Assembly: GCA_030770425.1 (NCBI GenBank)
Contig: JASJFT010000101.1
Location: forward strand, 99,800-163,799
Direction of reading: 5' to 3'
Source of the DNA: Darksidea phi
Lineage: Eukaryota > Ascomycota > Dothideomycetes > Pleosporales > Lentitheciaceae
DNA length: 64,000 nucleotides
Part shown: piece after piece, positions 1 to 11,379 of the stretch
Numbering within the stretch: the stretch's first letter is position 1
How the letters are laid out: the number at the start of each line of letters is the position of its first letter
Position numbers and translations under genes: made by a program
Notes under the pieces: model-generated
What the model was told of the DNA's origin: nothing
What the model saw: only the letters and a program-made list of their open reading frames with translations
Database searches by the model: none

Positions 1-189
1 GGTGGGGCGAGGCTACTTATCGAATAAGTGGCAGCCATCGCGTCGTAAGAATAACCCAAAAAGGTAAAGTACAAAGACATTTCGTCCCGAATACCTTAAA
101 ACGCGAGAAGGTTATTGTTTGAAGCTATTGCCTGACGCTTACGTCACGGTATGACTGTAAGAGCAACGGTGAGAGCCTTAGCGAGGGCG

Positions 190-365
190 TGGGAGTGTAA
201 GACTACTTATTTAATACACGGTATTATTATATACCTAAAATTTCCAAAATAAAATTAGTATAGTTTAGATTATTTTTATTATTAAATTAGGTTAACTAAG
301 GAGACTGAATATACTCTACCTAAATAATTAAGTATATGAAGAATTCTACTATATCTATCCGATCC
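190..365. repeat. AT-rich, RIP-like block
   Basis: This stretch is very rich in A and T, with TA-rich words and no coding potential, and it contrasts sharply with the DNA around it. In fungi such patches usually mark old repeats mutated C-to-T by RIP. The element family cannot be recognised. Confidence 0.5.
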
Positions 366-422
366 GCTAGACGTCTTAGCAAGACAGAACACTGCAGACG
401 AAGTAAGCATTGGTCAACCGCT

Positions 423-642
423 AGCCCTAGGGCTTACCCCCTTTGCTACGCCTTAACTATATTCGGGGCTTACGTCGTATACCATGGTAAGCAATACTAA
501 GAACTGATAAGCATTACCTAGGGCTACGGAAAGAGATTAGCACGAGCCCTAGGGCTTACCCCCCCTTCCTACGTCTTAACCGTGCGCGAGACTTACCCCA
601 TCTATCACAGTAAGCAATACCAAGAACTGATAAGCATTGCTT
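423..642. repeat. Degenerate direct tandem repeat, two copies of ~122 bp
   Basis: Two copies begin with the same word (AGCCCTAGGGCTTACCCC) at 423 and 545 and end with the same word (AAGAACTGATAAGCATT) near 515 and 638. Differences between the copies are mostly C/T and A/G transitions, as RIP would produce. A further partial copy may precede position 423 (AAGCATT near 407). Nothing coding is seen. From 650 to 2172 I see no gene; short open frames there have no recognisable similarity or splice logic. Confidence 0.6.
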
Positions 643-2172
643 AGACCCAACGACAATAGCTTAGCGCTAACCTAGGTATAGTGAGTTTTTTGGAGGGTCA
701 AGTTGCGAGTCCCCTCTCGCCGGCGTAACAGCTCATTCATGAAGCCTCCGGTTCCTCCGATGTCAGCGATTGGCGTTAAAGGGCAGCGGAGATGCTTACA
801 GGCGCCCGGGCTCCCCCTGCTATGGCTGGCCGGGTGTAGCCGGCCGATGCTACTGTTTCTTACAAGCTCGGATGACGCCTAAGTATGACTCCCAACCGCC
901 ATCCAATATCTGAGTGCGTTTCCCCCAGGTGGAGCCGCGACCGAGCCTGAAGAAAGCAAATCGGAGCTTGTTGGACGGCGATATCGGACTTTAGACGCCC
1001 TTTATTCTTAGCTGCGACCTGCAACTCGATCCTTGGGGCACAGCTTCGATCGGCCATCGGGATGGTTTCCATTCCGTAGGAAGAACAAGCGTACCGTGAT
1101 ACTAGAGGGCGAGAGGAATCGAACGAGCCATTTGTGAAAATCGAGGCTAGCGTACTTATGACGGAAATCTACGTTAATTAAGGACTAGGAGCTCCTTAAC
1201 AAGTGCCTCCTCCTTAGATAGCCATAGCTTTCGTTTTTGGACGTTAGCTGTATTATAGCTTGTAGTTCCAGGCATGGCGAGATTTGTTGAAAGACGCGTC
1301 GCCATGTTGGTACGGTGACTAATGCGGACGAATAACTAATATGGGCGGATAAGCGACAAAGCACGTTCATGAACCCTTCCGTGCGTACGGGTCCCGGAAT
1401 TCCTAGCATAATTACGTACATACACAGCAACTAGAATGTGGGCCTATCCATTTTTGTTACCAATGACCCTCTACAAGTTGTCGTTCATGCAAGGAGGCCC
1501 AAGCGACCATCGAACGACAACTTGCAGGGGGTTACTGGTAATAGGAACAGACCAAGGGTTCCCATACTGGGTACTTTTACCTACCATAGTTTTTGGTAAG
1601 AACTATAGCGTGCGTCTAGTACCAATAATTGTCAACAACGGATGACAAATGCAACCTTGGAAAATGGGTGTCAAGATGGCTAACCGTCTTACTTGCGACG
1701 GGCTGCCAACCGGTGAGCTGTAAGCAAAATCCGTTCATACGAGCTTCTACTGTATCGTGTGCCGTCAAATAACACCTGAATAAGGCCGAAAAAGGCGGGG
1801 AGTACCTTATCAGACTCACTTGAGACGCAGGTCAGACTTGGCTGCAGCCAATGGCGGTTCATCTGTCAGCTCTAAATGTTGTGTTTTAGATGAATGCGGA
1901 AGGTGGGCTGGCCCGATCCTGCGTTTTAAGGTACGAAGTTACGAGGGACCGCTGACGAGAGCCTGGAACTCTCTGTCTTTACGGATAGCCGAGTCTTCCT
2001 GCCCTTCGGATATCGAAACGTGGTCAAGACACACGGACACCATGGGTACGTTGAGCGCCACACCTCGGCGTCGCCAGAGGATTATTCTGTTCTGATCTTG
2101 CTGACTGTAGTATAAAAGGGAAGAGAAAGCGTCCTGGCAGGCTGAGAAAGAATAAATGGAAGAGAGCTCAAG

Positions 2173-3517
2173 ATGAACCAGACAACTCCCATTTCACCCG
2201 AGGATGGATTAAGACAGGGAGCTGATCGTTTTCAATCGCGTTAGATCAATTACACCAATCAACTCGATCGAGTTCGCAGACTGATACTTCTTATAGATAC
2301 TCAGGTCGCCCAAGTGACTAACACGGCCGAACGTAGACGGATGCAGAACAGGATAGCCCAACGAAACCACCGTACGTTCAGATAATCCCACGCCCCCGCG
2401 TACTTGGATATATGCACTGCTTGCTATACACGAAGTGCTTATTTGTGGTCTGGCTCTAGGTAGTAGATGTAAGCCTAATTCGACGCAAGCAAACAGGGAC
2501 AGCAGCAACACCTTGATCTGGACGCAACCCCATACTATTCCTCTGCCACCAACCAGAGTGCGCGAGCACAAGCAGCAGCAACAACAGCGACAACAACAGG
2601 GCCAGCAACAGATACCCCCGAAACAGCGATCCCAGGCCAAATCTGTTGGCTACCCCTCTCCCCGCACAACCAGTCCACGCCAACCGGCCCCACTGGAGAA
2701 GCAACAGGCTCAGCTTCCCTACGAGACCGGGGCCCGCCCGCAAAGCTGCGAGAAGGACTACGGCAACCAGAACAACACCCAACAAGATGACATGCAGTGG
2801 ATCAACGGTGTACTGCGCGACGATGACTTCTCGTGGGATCGGCTGTCAGATATCGCGTATTTGAAGTCCGTGCCTTTGTTAAGCGAGCCGTCGAGCAAAG
2901 ACTTGTCCGACTTGGCGTTGATCACGGTGGGCGGGAAAATGGGCACCGATGAAGGCATGGAGGGGAGCTACGGCACTGGCTCCCAGACTGATGTTCCAGT
3001 TGAGGGTGCTGTTCCGTCTGGCGGTGAGGGGGACAGCGGCGAGGACGACAGCGAGGGGGACGGCGATGTCGCCATGGTCGGCGGGCTGGAGGAGGACTTC
3101 TCGGGCTACAACGCGCTGCACCTGGCGGCGTACCTGGGCCAGGTGGGTACGGTGCGGCTGCTGCTCCAGCTGCGACCGGCGGACGCAGACCGGGCGGCCG
3201 AGGGCGGGCAGCGGCAGGCGCCGCTGCACATCGCCGCGGCGCACCACCATCTAGACGTTGTGCGCATGCTGCTGGACCACGGTGCCAAGGTGCGGCTGCA
3301 GGACGGTCTGGGGTGCACGCCGCTGCACGTCGCCGTTCGGGCCGGGGCCCACGCCGTGGCCCGCCTGCTGGTGTGCTGGTGCGTCGAGCTGCTGCACATC
3401 CGTGACGCTACGGGGCGTACGCCGCTACACGATGCCATTATCAAGGGCGACGAGGAGACGGTGCGGCTGCTGCTGGACTACGGCGCGGACTCGACCGCGG
3501 TCGTTGTAAGAGAATAG
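2173..3517 (+). CDS. TOXE-like bZIP-basic-region/ankyrin transcription factor (5' end uncertain)
   Basis: Two parts are visible. At 2326-2373 a frame encodes AERRRMQNRIAQRNHR, a bZIP-type DNA-binding basic region with the N-x-x-A-Q-R-N core. After a probable intron (donor GTACGT at 2372, acceptor ending 2459 or 2489) a long frame to 3517 carries a Gln-rich tract (codons around 2570-2612), an acidic segment, then about four ankyrin repeats (roughly 3103-3505; cores such as YNALHLAAYLG, APLHIAAAHH, TPLHVAVRAG and TPLHDAIIKG). No leucine zipper follows the basic region. This is the architecture of TOXE, the HC-toxin cluster regulator of Cochliobolus. The start is unclear: an ATG at 2173 shares the frame of the basic region but a TAG at 2242 intervenes, so a short extra intron (for example 2228-2272) or a different first exon is needed, or the gene is damaged. 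Its probable role is regulation of the nearby metabolite genes. Confidence 0.7.
2566..2615 (+). repeat. CAG/CAA repeat encoding a polyglutamine tract
   Basis: CAG and CAA codons alternate with occasional CGA and GGC, encoding a Gln-rich stretch between the basic region and the ankyrin repeats of the regulator. Such tracts are common in fungal transcription factors and vary in length. Confidence 0.7.
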
Positions 3518-4380
3518 GCGTGTGATTCTTTCCGGACAGGGTGATGAAGGGTCTCGGTTGTTGTTACCCACTCGCGCTCCGCTGGCTGTATAGTAACTGT
3601 TCGACTGACTGTAGCAGAGCTTGTGAGTACTTTTGACGTGGCTGCGACACCTATGGCGAAGCTTGTCTTGTCGAAATTGTAGATATACTACGCGCCTGTC
3701 GTAATAACATCTTCGCATTTTGCGCGCTGCGAATGGGACTTGCGACTCCACTTTGTCTGTAGCTCTGGCTGGTTGCTGAGCGTTGAATCGCCTGCGCTGA
3801 TAGAGCAGGTCTGCCTTCTTTTTGGAGCTGCCGAGTATACTGTGTGGGCGGCATCGAGGGCATTGTGCAGAGACGCGTTGCGATTTTAGTGGCGTAGGCG
3901 GCTGGTAAAGACGCGGAGAAGGCGAAGGACGACGAGGAGAGACTGCAGGCGCCTTTTCCTTTCGAGGCAGAAGCGTCAGCAGGGCGCCAGCGTCAGCAGC
4001 GAACTCAATGGCCAAGGGCAGATGGTGGTGACGTTGTGGGTGCAGACGGTGAGGGGGCCGCCGGCGGGGAAGGTGGTGCGGGTGGAGATAGCGGCACAAT
4101 CCAAGCTTTCGGCGAAAACCCAAGGGCGATTTGGAAGACAGGGGGGCTGATGACTGCATGCGTAGCATGCAGAAAACAAGCTGCTGATGCATCGGGTGCA
4201 TTGATTTGGCGGCTAAAGCTTTCATTCGCCTGCCTGACGTGCCACGCGTGCTTTGGACTCAGCCCCAACGCAAGGCATATAACTGTCTTCCGGGTCGTAA
4301 CTCGACCCAACACTGTTTAACGCGATTCCTTTTTGGCAGTATTTTCCCACCAGCTTCCGGTCTTTCTATTCTACTCACCC
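3518..4380. other. Intergenic region between regulator and Gly-rich protein gene
   Basis: I see no convincing gene. A 266-codon frame on the minus strand (4225-3425) is low-complexity, rich in Arg, His, Pro and Ser, and runs into the ankyrin gene, so I treat it as spurious. The part next to 4381 should hold the promoter of the following gene; pyrimidine-rich runs lie at 4327-4380. Confidence 0.5.
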
Positions 4381-5935
4381 ATGAACCGTGGACAACGCAG
4401 TGGCGACGGCCGCCGGCAACAACAACCTGTTGGCGGTCCCGTCGGCATGCTTGTGCGAGGCATTGCGGCCGGGATCGGTCTTGCATCCGAGGGCTACCAG
4501 CATCGCAAACAGAAGAAAGCTTCCAACTCGCGAGCGGGAACCGACGCCGAGAATGCCGCAGCAGTAGCACAAGATGACGCCCACTTGTCGCAACAGATGG
4601 ACGAGGCCGTATGGGAACTCGACGAAGCACAAGACCAAGTGACGGACCGTCCACGCAGACCACCTGCTACCGAAGAGGAACTCGCTGGCCTTGCCGACTC
4701 ATTCCTCGTCGCCCATCCTCGACCCCCTCCCTATTCCCCCGGACAACTAGCTCTACCCGTCGTCATCACCCAGCGGCGCCCTGGGTCTCGCACCAAGGGT
4801 TTTGTGCGCGCCTATTCCCCTCTCCTTGCCGATGTAGGCATCGACCAGACGACCTTCGTTGACTTTCTCGACAAGCTCAACAAATCCGTTGCGCCGAGTC
4901 CCTGGATCCAAGCCATCAACTTGGCCGCGTTCGCGGGGCAGGCTGTGCCCGAGCCATTTACCATCATCATCTCTCTTGCCGTCAAGCAGGCAGCCGACGC
5001 GGTCAGCGAGCTCCAAAGTCGGTCAAAGACCAATCGGTTCCTCGACCGGGTCAATGAATCCTTTTTTGCGCCTCGGGGCCTAGTAGCCCTGGTCATGACG
5101 TGGAATCCCAGTCAGAAAGACGACATGTTCACTAGGGCCGAGTTCGATATGCAGTCGTCGATTGCCAAGGCCTCGAATCGTAGCAAGTCACGCCGTCTGT
5201 TCGAGAGCTCTAGTGGGGCCACCTCGTTTGAGTGGCCCGAGACGGCGCCGCTCGTGTTTCCTGCCCTCGATGAGTTGGCGGACGCGGGGGACGACGGCGC
5301 TAATGCCAAAAAGCGGTCCACCGTCAAGCGTAGTGGGAAATTCGTCGGAGAGTACATGGACAAGAGAGCCAGGGCCAAGTGGGCCGGGGAGAACCCCGAT
5401 AGCAAGATGGCCAATGCTACGGGTAAAGAGAAATTCTCCTCTAGATATGCCGATCCGAACCACCCTGCTAGTAGTGGAGATCCCATTGCCTTGTTAACAG
5501 GAGGGTAAGTAGCGCCATCGGGCTTGCTTTCCCCCCCACGGACTGACCACCGGCAGGTTTCTCCAAGCAGGGTTTGGCAGACAAGTGGGAAATGGTCCGA
5601 GAAATGATATGCGGGGTGGTTTCTTGGGTCGCCAAAGCCCCACGGGATTGGGAGGAGGCAGATTGGGGGGGTTGGGAGGAGGCAGATCGGGGGGATTGGG
5701 AGGAGGCGGATTGGGCGGATTGGGAAGAGGCGGATTGGGCGGATTGGGAAGAGGCAGAATGGAGGGATTGGGAGGAGGCAGGTTGGAGGGATGGCAAAGA
5801 GGAGGAGAATGGTCCCGTGGAGGTGGCCGGGGTGGCATCATTGGGAGTGGCATCGGCCCGCTGAGCTTAGTAACAGGCGCCAAAAAGCTGTTGCAGGATG
5901 TGAGTGGAGTTAACTTCAACGGAGTTCCCGGATGA
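4381..5935 (+). CDS. Conserved fungal protein of unknown function with Gly/Leu-rich C-terminal repeats
   Basis: The model is join(4381..5504, 5557..5935), 500 residues. Start: ATG at 4381 preceded by CACCC; upstream in-frame codons lack a better Met. The intron has a GTAAGT donor and CGGCAG acceptor (52 bp). The N-terminus (MNRGQRSGDG, then MLVRGIAAGIGLASEGYQHR) and a central hydrophobic segment (VPEPFTIIISLAVKQAADAV) are features I associate with a widespread fungal family of unknown function, often annotated as glycine-rich. There is no signal peptide or catalytic motif. Exon 2 is dominated by imperfect repeats of GLGGGRLGGLGGGR type, encoded by a DNA minisatellite, ending in a short non-repetitive tail (PLSLVTGAKKLLQDV). 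It may be cytosolic or membrane-associated. No link to the metabolite cluster is evident apart from position. Confidence 0.7.
5645..5795 (+). repeat. Coding G-rich minisatellite (15-18 bp units)
   Basis: Units of the form GGATTGGGAGGAGGC and variants (GGCGGATTGGGAAGAGGC) repeat about eight times in exon 2 of the preceding gene. Unit lengths are multiples of three, so the repeat can expand without breaking the frame. It encodes the Gly-Leu-Arg tail. Confidence 0.8.
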
Positions 5936-6434
5936 TGCTAAACTTATTACAGGACGTGCTTTACCTCATGATTGTACAACGACCAACGGAAGCCCAGATG
6001 GCAGAAGCAATGGAGCGCATGAACGCTTCGGGACGAGCTCGTCGCTGAGAAGTTAATGCGATCCGCAGAAGACAAAAGATGCGTCCGTACACCAGTGATC
6101 CATTGCCAAGACATGGGAAACGCACGTGTACTGCAGGTAGGGTGTAGCATTTTGGACAAATATGACATCCGCCAGATGGTATCGAAACATGAACTCCAGC
6201 ACACGACATATATACGAAGCGGCCGCCCGTGGATAGAAGGGCTACAGCAAATGTTACGGCAAATATTCATAGCTATCCCAGTGTCCAGATTGTATCTATT
6301 CGAGGGGTTTAAGTCCACTCTGCAGAGCAACAACGTGCCCGTCCTCCAGCCTTCCTCTCTCTTTGCAAAGTCCCTGCAATGTCGGGTGTCGACTGCCGAC
6401 CCAAGAGGATACCAATGCCGACGTCGGTATTGAT
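5936..6434. other. Convergent intergenic region, no gene seen
   Basis: This separates the 3' ends of the Gly-rich gene and the P450. Plus-strand open frames here have no recognisable protein features. It should contain two 3' UTRs. Confidence 0.5.
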
Positions 6435-8085
6435 CTATACCCTCTTCCACAGCGCTACCTTGACCCCGTCCGCATGGCTGAGCGTCAACGCCAGACTCTC
6501 GCGGAACTCGCCCCCGCGGGCCTCGATGCGCGCAAAGTGCTGGACGAGCCGCACCACGACGTAGCCGGCCTCGACCAGGGCACTCTGCTGGCCCAGGCAC
6601 ACGCGCGGGCCCCCGTTGAACGGCAGGTACCCCCACCCCGGCCGCAGGGGCCGCGCCGTGTCGAGCCAGCGCGCGGGCCGGAACTCGTCGGCGTCGGCAC
6701 CGTAGATCTGGGGTAGCCGGTGCATCGCCCACACCGAGTAGTGCACCGCGGTGCCCTTGGCGACGAATACGGGCGCGCGGCCGTCGGCGCCACCTCCGCG
6801 CGGGATGGCCGTGTGGCGCGTGGCGAAGCGCATGTTGACGGGCACGGGCGGGTGGAGGCGCAGAGCTAAGGAGAGAAAAAACAACACATCAGAAAAAAAG
6901 AGGCCTTGGGGTGGTGTCTAAGGTGGTGCCTTACTCTCGTCCATAATGCTCCGCAGAACGTGCATGCTCTTCAGCGTGTTGTAGTCGGGCACACGCCCCT
7001 CCAGCCGGTCCACCTCGGCCGCCAGCGCGCCCCAGACGTCAGGGTGCCGGGCCAGGAAGTAGAAGATGCTGCTCAGTAGGCCGGCCGTGGTGTCGCGCGC
7101 GGCGAGGAGCACGTTCAGGAGCTCGTTGCGGATCTGGGTCGGGTCGCGGCAGACCGACGACAGCTCGGAGAGCAGGTTGTACCGGCGCGTCTTGACGCCG
7201 TCGGGTCTCTTCCTGTCCTGCAGCATGTCGGCGATGTAGTTGTCCACAAAGGCGTGCACCACGTCGCAGGCTTTCTCGAAGCCCGCGTCCTTCTTCAAGA
7301 CGTCGGCGAGCCCTACGAGCTTGCCGAGGCGCACGCGGTCGACCAGGCCCACTTCGGCGCGGTCCCAGGATTCTGAAAAATGCGACATGGCCGGGTTGGT
7401 CTGGCAGTTGATGGAGCGGCCTAGTAGGAACTCGGTGGAATTGTCAATGGTGAAGTTGAAGAACAAGCGCTGTAGGTCCACGGTCTCGCCATCCTCGGGC
7501 AACTTCTCGATGAGATTCTGCACGTGTGTCTCGACGCATTCCAAGTCGGCTACTTGGGCTCTGGTGAAGCTGGGCCGGATGAGTGCCTATTCCATCGTCA
7601 GCCGCCTTTCTCGGCCCATAGCCATGCTGAATGCCGCGCCGCGCGGCCCGAATACTTGCTCTAGAATGCTCCCAATGCGCGCCGTCGGTCGTAAAGATAC
7701 CACGGCCAAGGAGCCGACCCATGGCACGCATCCTCGTGCCGAGACTGAAGTCATTGAATTTCAATGCCAAAATGGCCTTGACATTCTCAGGCTCACAAGT
7801 CATGATCAGGGGCTGCGCCATGACGCGCAGCGTCTGGGTGTGCCGGTGCGTCGTCAGGTAGCGTTGGGTCAGGCTCTCGAGCGCCTTTCGATCAAGAGCC
7901 TTCTGCTTGAACGCCCGGAACTGGTCGAGCCCCAATATGGGGTCGAGTTGGCCCCATTGCGCAGCAGGCTTGCATCCCGTCTGGCGTTTGAAGGCCTGGA
8001 CTTGGATGAGAGAGACGACCCATAGTCCAAGCCCGCAAACGACGAAGAGCGTCAAAGCAATCAGTGCGACGTGATCCAGATGCAT
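6435..8085 (-). CDS. Cytochrome P450, CYP52-like (fatty-chain/alkane hydroxylase type)
   Basis: The model is complement(join(6435..6865, 6935..7586, 7660..8085)), 502 residues, the normal P450 length. It has an N-terminal membrane anchor (residues 5-25), the I-helix oxygen-binding motif AARDTT (304-309), the ExxR helix ETLR (359-362), rebuilt exactly by removing the 69-bp intron, the FRPARW motif, and the heme loop [10 protein letters not shown] with Cys449 as thiolate ligand. The segments HSRALIRPSF and PVPVNMRFA and the overall pattern point to the CYP52 group, which hydroxylates alkanes and fatty acids at the chain end. The intron 7587-7659 fits only as a GC-AG intron (donor GCAAGT); the nearby GT would put the next exon out of frame. 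The ATG at 8085 starts the anchor; no ATG lies further upstream in frame. In this cluster it probably hydroxylates the polyketide chain end. Confidence 0.9.
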
Positions 8086-8740
8086 CTCGTTCGATATAGC
8101 AAAGTCGTTATCTAGCAAGAGAAGGGTTATGACGAGGCCAATTCAAAGGCTGCTACTGTGCATCTCGTCCGGCATGGCCCGCGTCGTGACGAGTAATTAC
8201 TTGACTGGCCGTGTGAGACTTTGCAGGCACCCGAAGCGCCCAAACAGCCCATAACAGCCCCATTGGGGGTTTCCGCTTCGGATCAGGCGCTGCTATGTCA
8301 AGTTCTTGGTCTTGTCCGACTGTCCATATTTGGTAATAGACCTATTTCTGGCAAACCCACTTCCATACCGCGCCTAGTAGGAGTTCTGACATCGTACTAT
8401 GATCGTTTTAATCTAGAAATGGTGTTAAAATGCTTATAACATACTGTAATACGATGTTGGAAAAGGGAGTCAGCGCGGTATGGTTTGGTCATGGTGCACG
8501 TCAGCATACAAAATGAGTCACCCCTTTCGGGACAGACAGGTCAGGCAATTGCGTATGTCAGCATACATGACGTGTTCCACCAAAAATTATCTTGTTACTG
8601 ATAGAGCTAAATGGCCGTTCAGAAACACAACGCAAGATCCTCGCATATCGGAAACCTCACGTACCTTTGCGACAATTTTCTGTCCATCCCCAAGAAGGTA
8701 AATCTTCAAGTTTCAAAGCCATGGCGTCTCCTGTACACAC

Positions 8741-8914
8741 ATACTTCTACTCTGTGCCATCGACCTCTTCATGATGAACTTTGGGGGTAAGAGACGTACT
8801 CAAGAACACTATGCCCAGCTTGCGTCGCGCGCGGGCTTCCGTATTTCTTCCGTCTCCAAAGATGAGTCGTCCAAATTTGCCGTCATCGAGATGGTGCCTT
8901 TGGACTCCAAGTAA
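8741..8914 (+). pseudogene. 3' relic of a SAM-dependent O-methyltransferase
   Basis: The frame reads ILLLCAIDLFMMNFGGK, then RRTQEHYAQLASRAGFRIS and VIEMVP before a TAA at 8912-8914. The D-L-x-M-x-x-x-G-G-K-x-R-T signature followed by LASRAGF and a C-terminal VIEM is the end of a fungal plant-type O-methyltransferase. Just upstream the frame closes (TAA at 8699) and no SAM-binding part is recognisable, so only about 55 C-terminal residues survive. It may be the remains of a tailoring gene of the cluster; it could also be the last exon of a gene whose other exons I fail to see. Confidence 0.65.
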
Positions 8915-10350
8915 AGGGCACAGGAATGTAGCGACACGATGATGATTCTCGAGAAGACATGTCTTTCACCGTGCGTCGGGGTTAGCCGGTTCATATGACT
9001 CATCTTGGTGTTGGACGTCAAGCTGTATGTAGTACAACAGATCCTAGAATCGTACAACCTCGAATCATCGCGCAATTGCCAGGATAGACTGATCCATGTG
9101 ATACCCCATTTTTTCTTGCAAGAAGAGACTTCCGCGTGGCCAACTGTTTGCAGTCGTCGCCAGGCGTTTCGACGAAAAGGGACTAGATTCCGTCATTTCC
9201 ATGTCTCAATGCGGGCATTGCAAGACAGGAGTGCGACCGTCCAACTACCAGCCCACCGCGCTAAACCATAGAGCTTCTGCAGCCAGCTCATCGGTTTGCG
9301 TACGTCCAAGTTCATTGCGGCGCAGCGCATTACTTATTTGGGCATGCTTCGCGGTGGACGCAGGGCAAGCGACCGTGCGTTTCACTGTGGGGAACCGCTG
9401 CAGGGCGCGAACCAATGAGAATGCCACCAGGCTACCAGCAGCGTAAGACGTCGCAGGGGTGAGGTTTCTGCCTGGGCTTCAGGATCGCTCGGGATCGCTC
9501 TCGGCTTTTGCCTTTGTTGATATTTCCGTGTGTGGTGCAGCAGGCAACCAGTGAATGCTGACGGACACCGAGCTGTGACGGAAAAAACGGTTCACTTCAC
9601 GTAGATCACTACGGCGCCAAATGGATGGCACGTCCCCCAAGGTCAGAAAAAGCTTTTACAAGAAATTTAGCGCGGCGCTAGGCATGCGAGCCGGGGTGGA
9701 GGCTCGGGCCTGTCTATGGGCGATGCCACTTACCCCGTTGGGCGCCTGTAGTTGTAAGCGCTAGAGGGATCGCAAGGCATTCCGGTCAGCGGCATTTTAG
9801 TTATCGCTATAGCTTCGCTTTTTCTTAACTATTATATTTAAATATATATCTTTTTTTTCTTAATTTCTTTATTAGCTATATCTTTTTTTCTATAATTTTA
9901 TAATTATTTAGATCTTTTAAAAAAAATTAAATAATAATTTAAATATAATTATTATTATAACTTTAATATATATTCCTATTTATTCTATATCTTTTAAACT
10001 TAATAAAACCTACTCGTATTATAATAGAAACTAATATTTAAAATAGTACTAAATATTTATTAAAGTTATATATTTTTATTTAGCTTTAAATTTAATAAAA
10101 AAAATATTATAATATAATAAGTAAATTAAGTAAATAACTAGTATAATTTTATACTACTATTATTTTAGGTTAAAGGTTATTAATATAGAGTCCTTAGCCG
10201 CGTAATCGGTATATGGTAATTTCGCTTAGTAGTAGTACACGTAAATGCATGTATACTCGCCCATCTACCGCCCTACCATTCCATCACTCTTACACTCAAC
10301 TTCGTACTTCCATCCGCTTGCACTCTCAAGATCTCGTCGGTACCAGCAGC
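8915..10350. other. Gene-free stretch with AT-rich RIP-like block at ~9820-10190
   Basis: No gene is supported from 8915 to about 9820. The block 9820-10190 is almost pure A and T with poly-T and TATATT words, as in RIP-mutated repeats. It ends abruptly before the promoter of the membrane-protein gene that begins at 10351. The region between the P450 start and the methyltransferase relic (8086-8740) also has no recognisable gene. Confidence 0.6.
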
Positions 10351-11379
10351 ATGAACCCCCACACGGCAGTGGGCATCGCCCAGGTCATCTTCTACACACC
10401 CATCACACTCTACTCCCAGTATATTGGCATTCGCTGCTGGAAGTATGGCTCCCGGATGGCATGCTACATGATCATGGCCTTCACAATGAGTACGTTAGGT
10501 CTCTTCCACATTTATCGTGACGGCAAAAGCTGACTGCATTCAAGTCCGACTTGCCGGCGGCGCCTTGGTCATAGCCGTCGAGCAGGATCTGAGTGAGTCC
10601 AACGTCAGCATGATCAAAGCAACCTACATCCTCCTCAATATTGGTCTCGTCCCCCTACTCGCCTCATTTGACGCTTTTTTGAGCCTCATGTACATTGCTT
10701 CCCGTTCTGTCTACCATGATGCGAACTGACAAGTCGCACAGATCTCGAGAGAACTTCCCCAACAACAGGGGGCTACGAGCCATCCACATCATCTGCGCTT
10801 TTCTCATCTTGCTAGCTACGGTACTCCTCATCGGAGCTGGAACCTTGACGGGCAAGGTCAAAAAGGCATCCTTGCAGTCCACCCTCTACAAGGTTGGATA
10901 CTTTGATTTCTTGGCTGTTTTCGCCGTCGCCGTCCTGCTGAGCATGAGAGTTCTTCTCATGCAGCACAACAGAGTCAAGTACCAGCATCTCACGGTCAGT
11001 CCTTCCGCTGATCGGATATCGCAATCCACCCAACTATGTTACATTTAGACAAAGAACCAGTGCTGACCACTCTTGGAATTCCCAGATCGTGAAGTTGCTA
11101 CTATTAGCGTCGCCTTTTCTGGCATTGCGAACAGCATACGGTATCCTCGGCATCTTCGAGGCCATAGGCGCCAACATGTTCACATCCATGTGGAGCTCCC
11201 TGTTCGGCTCTGCCACGGCTCTTGCACTGATGGGTCTGCTACCCGAGTATATAGTAATATGTATCTACGTATATATTCTTCGTTTTAGAGTTCGCACGTG
11301 TAGTCACGCGAATCGACTTTTTGATGGAGGTTATAACGACGGGATCCGGGGCGGGCGCGAACTGGATAGCCGGCGGTAA
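10351..11379 (+). CDS. Fungal integral membrane protein, DUF7702-like
   Basis: The model is join(10351..10489, 10545..10689, 10742..10994, 11086..11379), 276 residues; all exon phases agree. About seven hydrophobic segments are visible, for example GIAQVIFYTPITLYSQYIG at the N-terminus, AIHIICAFLILLATVLLIGA, YFDFLAVFAVAVLLSM and a C-terminal LPEYIVICIYVYIL. The motif IRLAGGALVIAVEQ right after the first splice, and ALRTAYGILGIF in the last exon, match what I recall of DUF7702, a family found widely in filamentous fungi with no assigned function. The C-terminal tail after ILRF is low-confidence and another splice could change it. It lies between AT-rich blocks inside the metabolite region and might be a cluster membrane component, but nothing here proves that. 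Confidence 0.75.

Noticed and set aside
1090..1140. GGAATCGAAC word resembling a tRNA T-loop on the minus strand
   Set aside because: The flanking bases do not pair into a T-arm and no anticodon or acceptor stem could be built.
3425..4225. 266-codon minus-strand frame
   Set aside because: Low-complexity Arg/His/Pro/Ser composition, overlaps the ankyrin gene end, no domain or splice support.
8083..8172. Two ATCTCGT(T/C)CG words near the P450 start, resembling the TOXE tox-box
   Set aside because: They do not match the published consensus spacing (ATCTCNCGNA), one lies in the coding region, and short words like this occur by chance.
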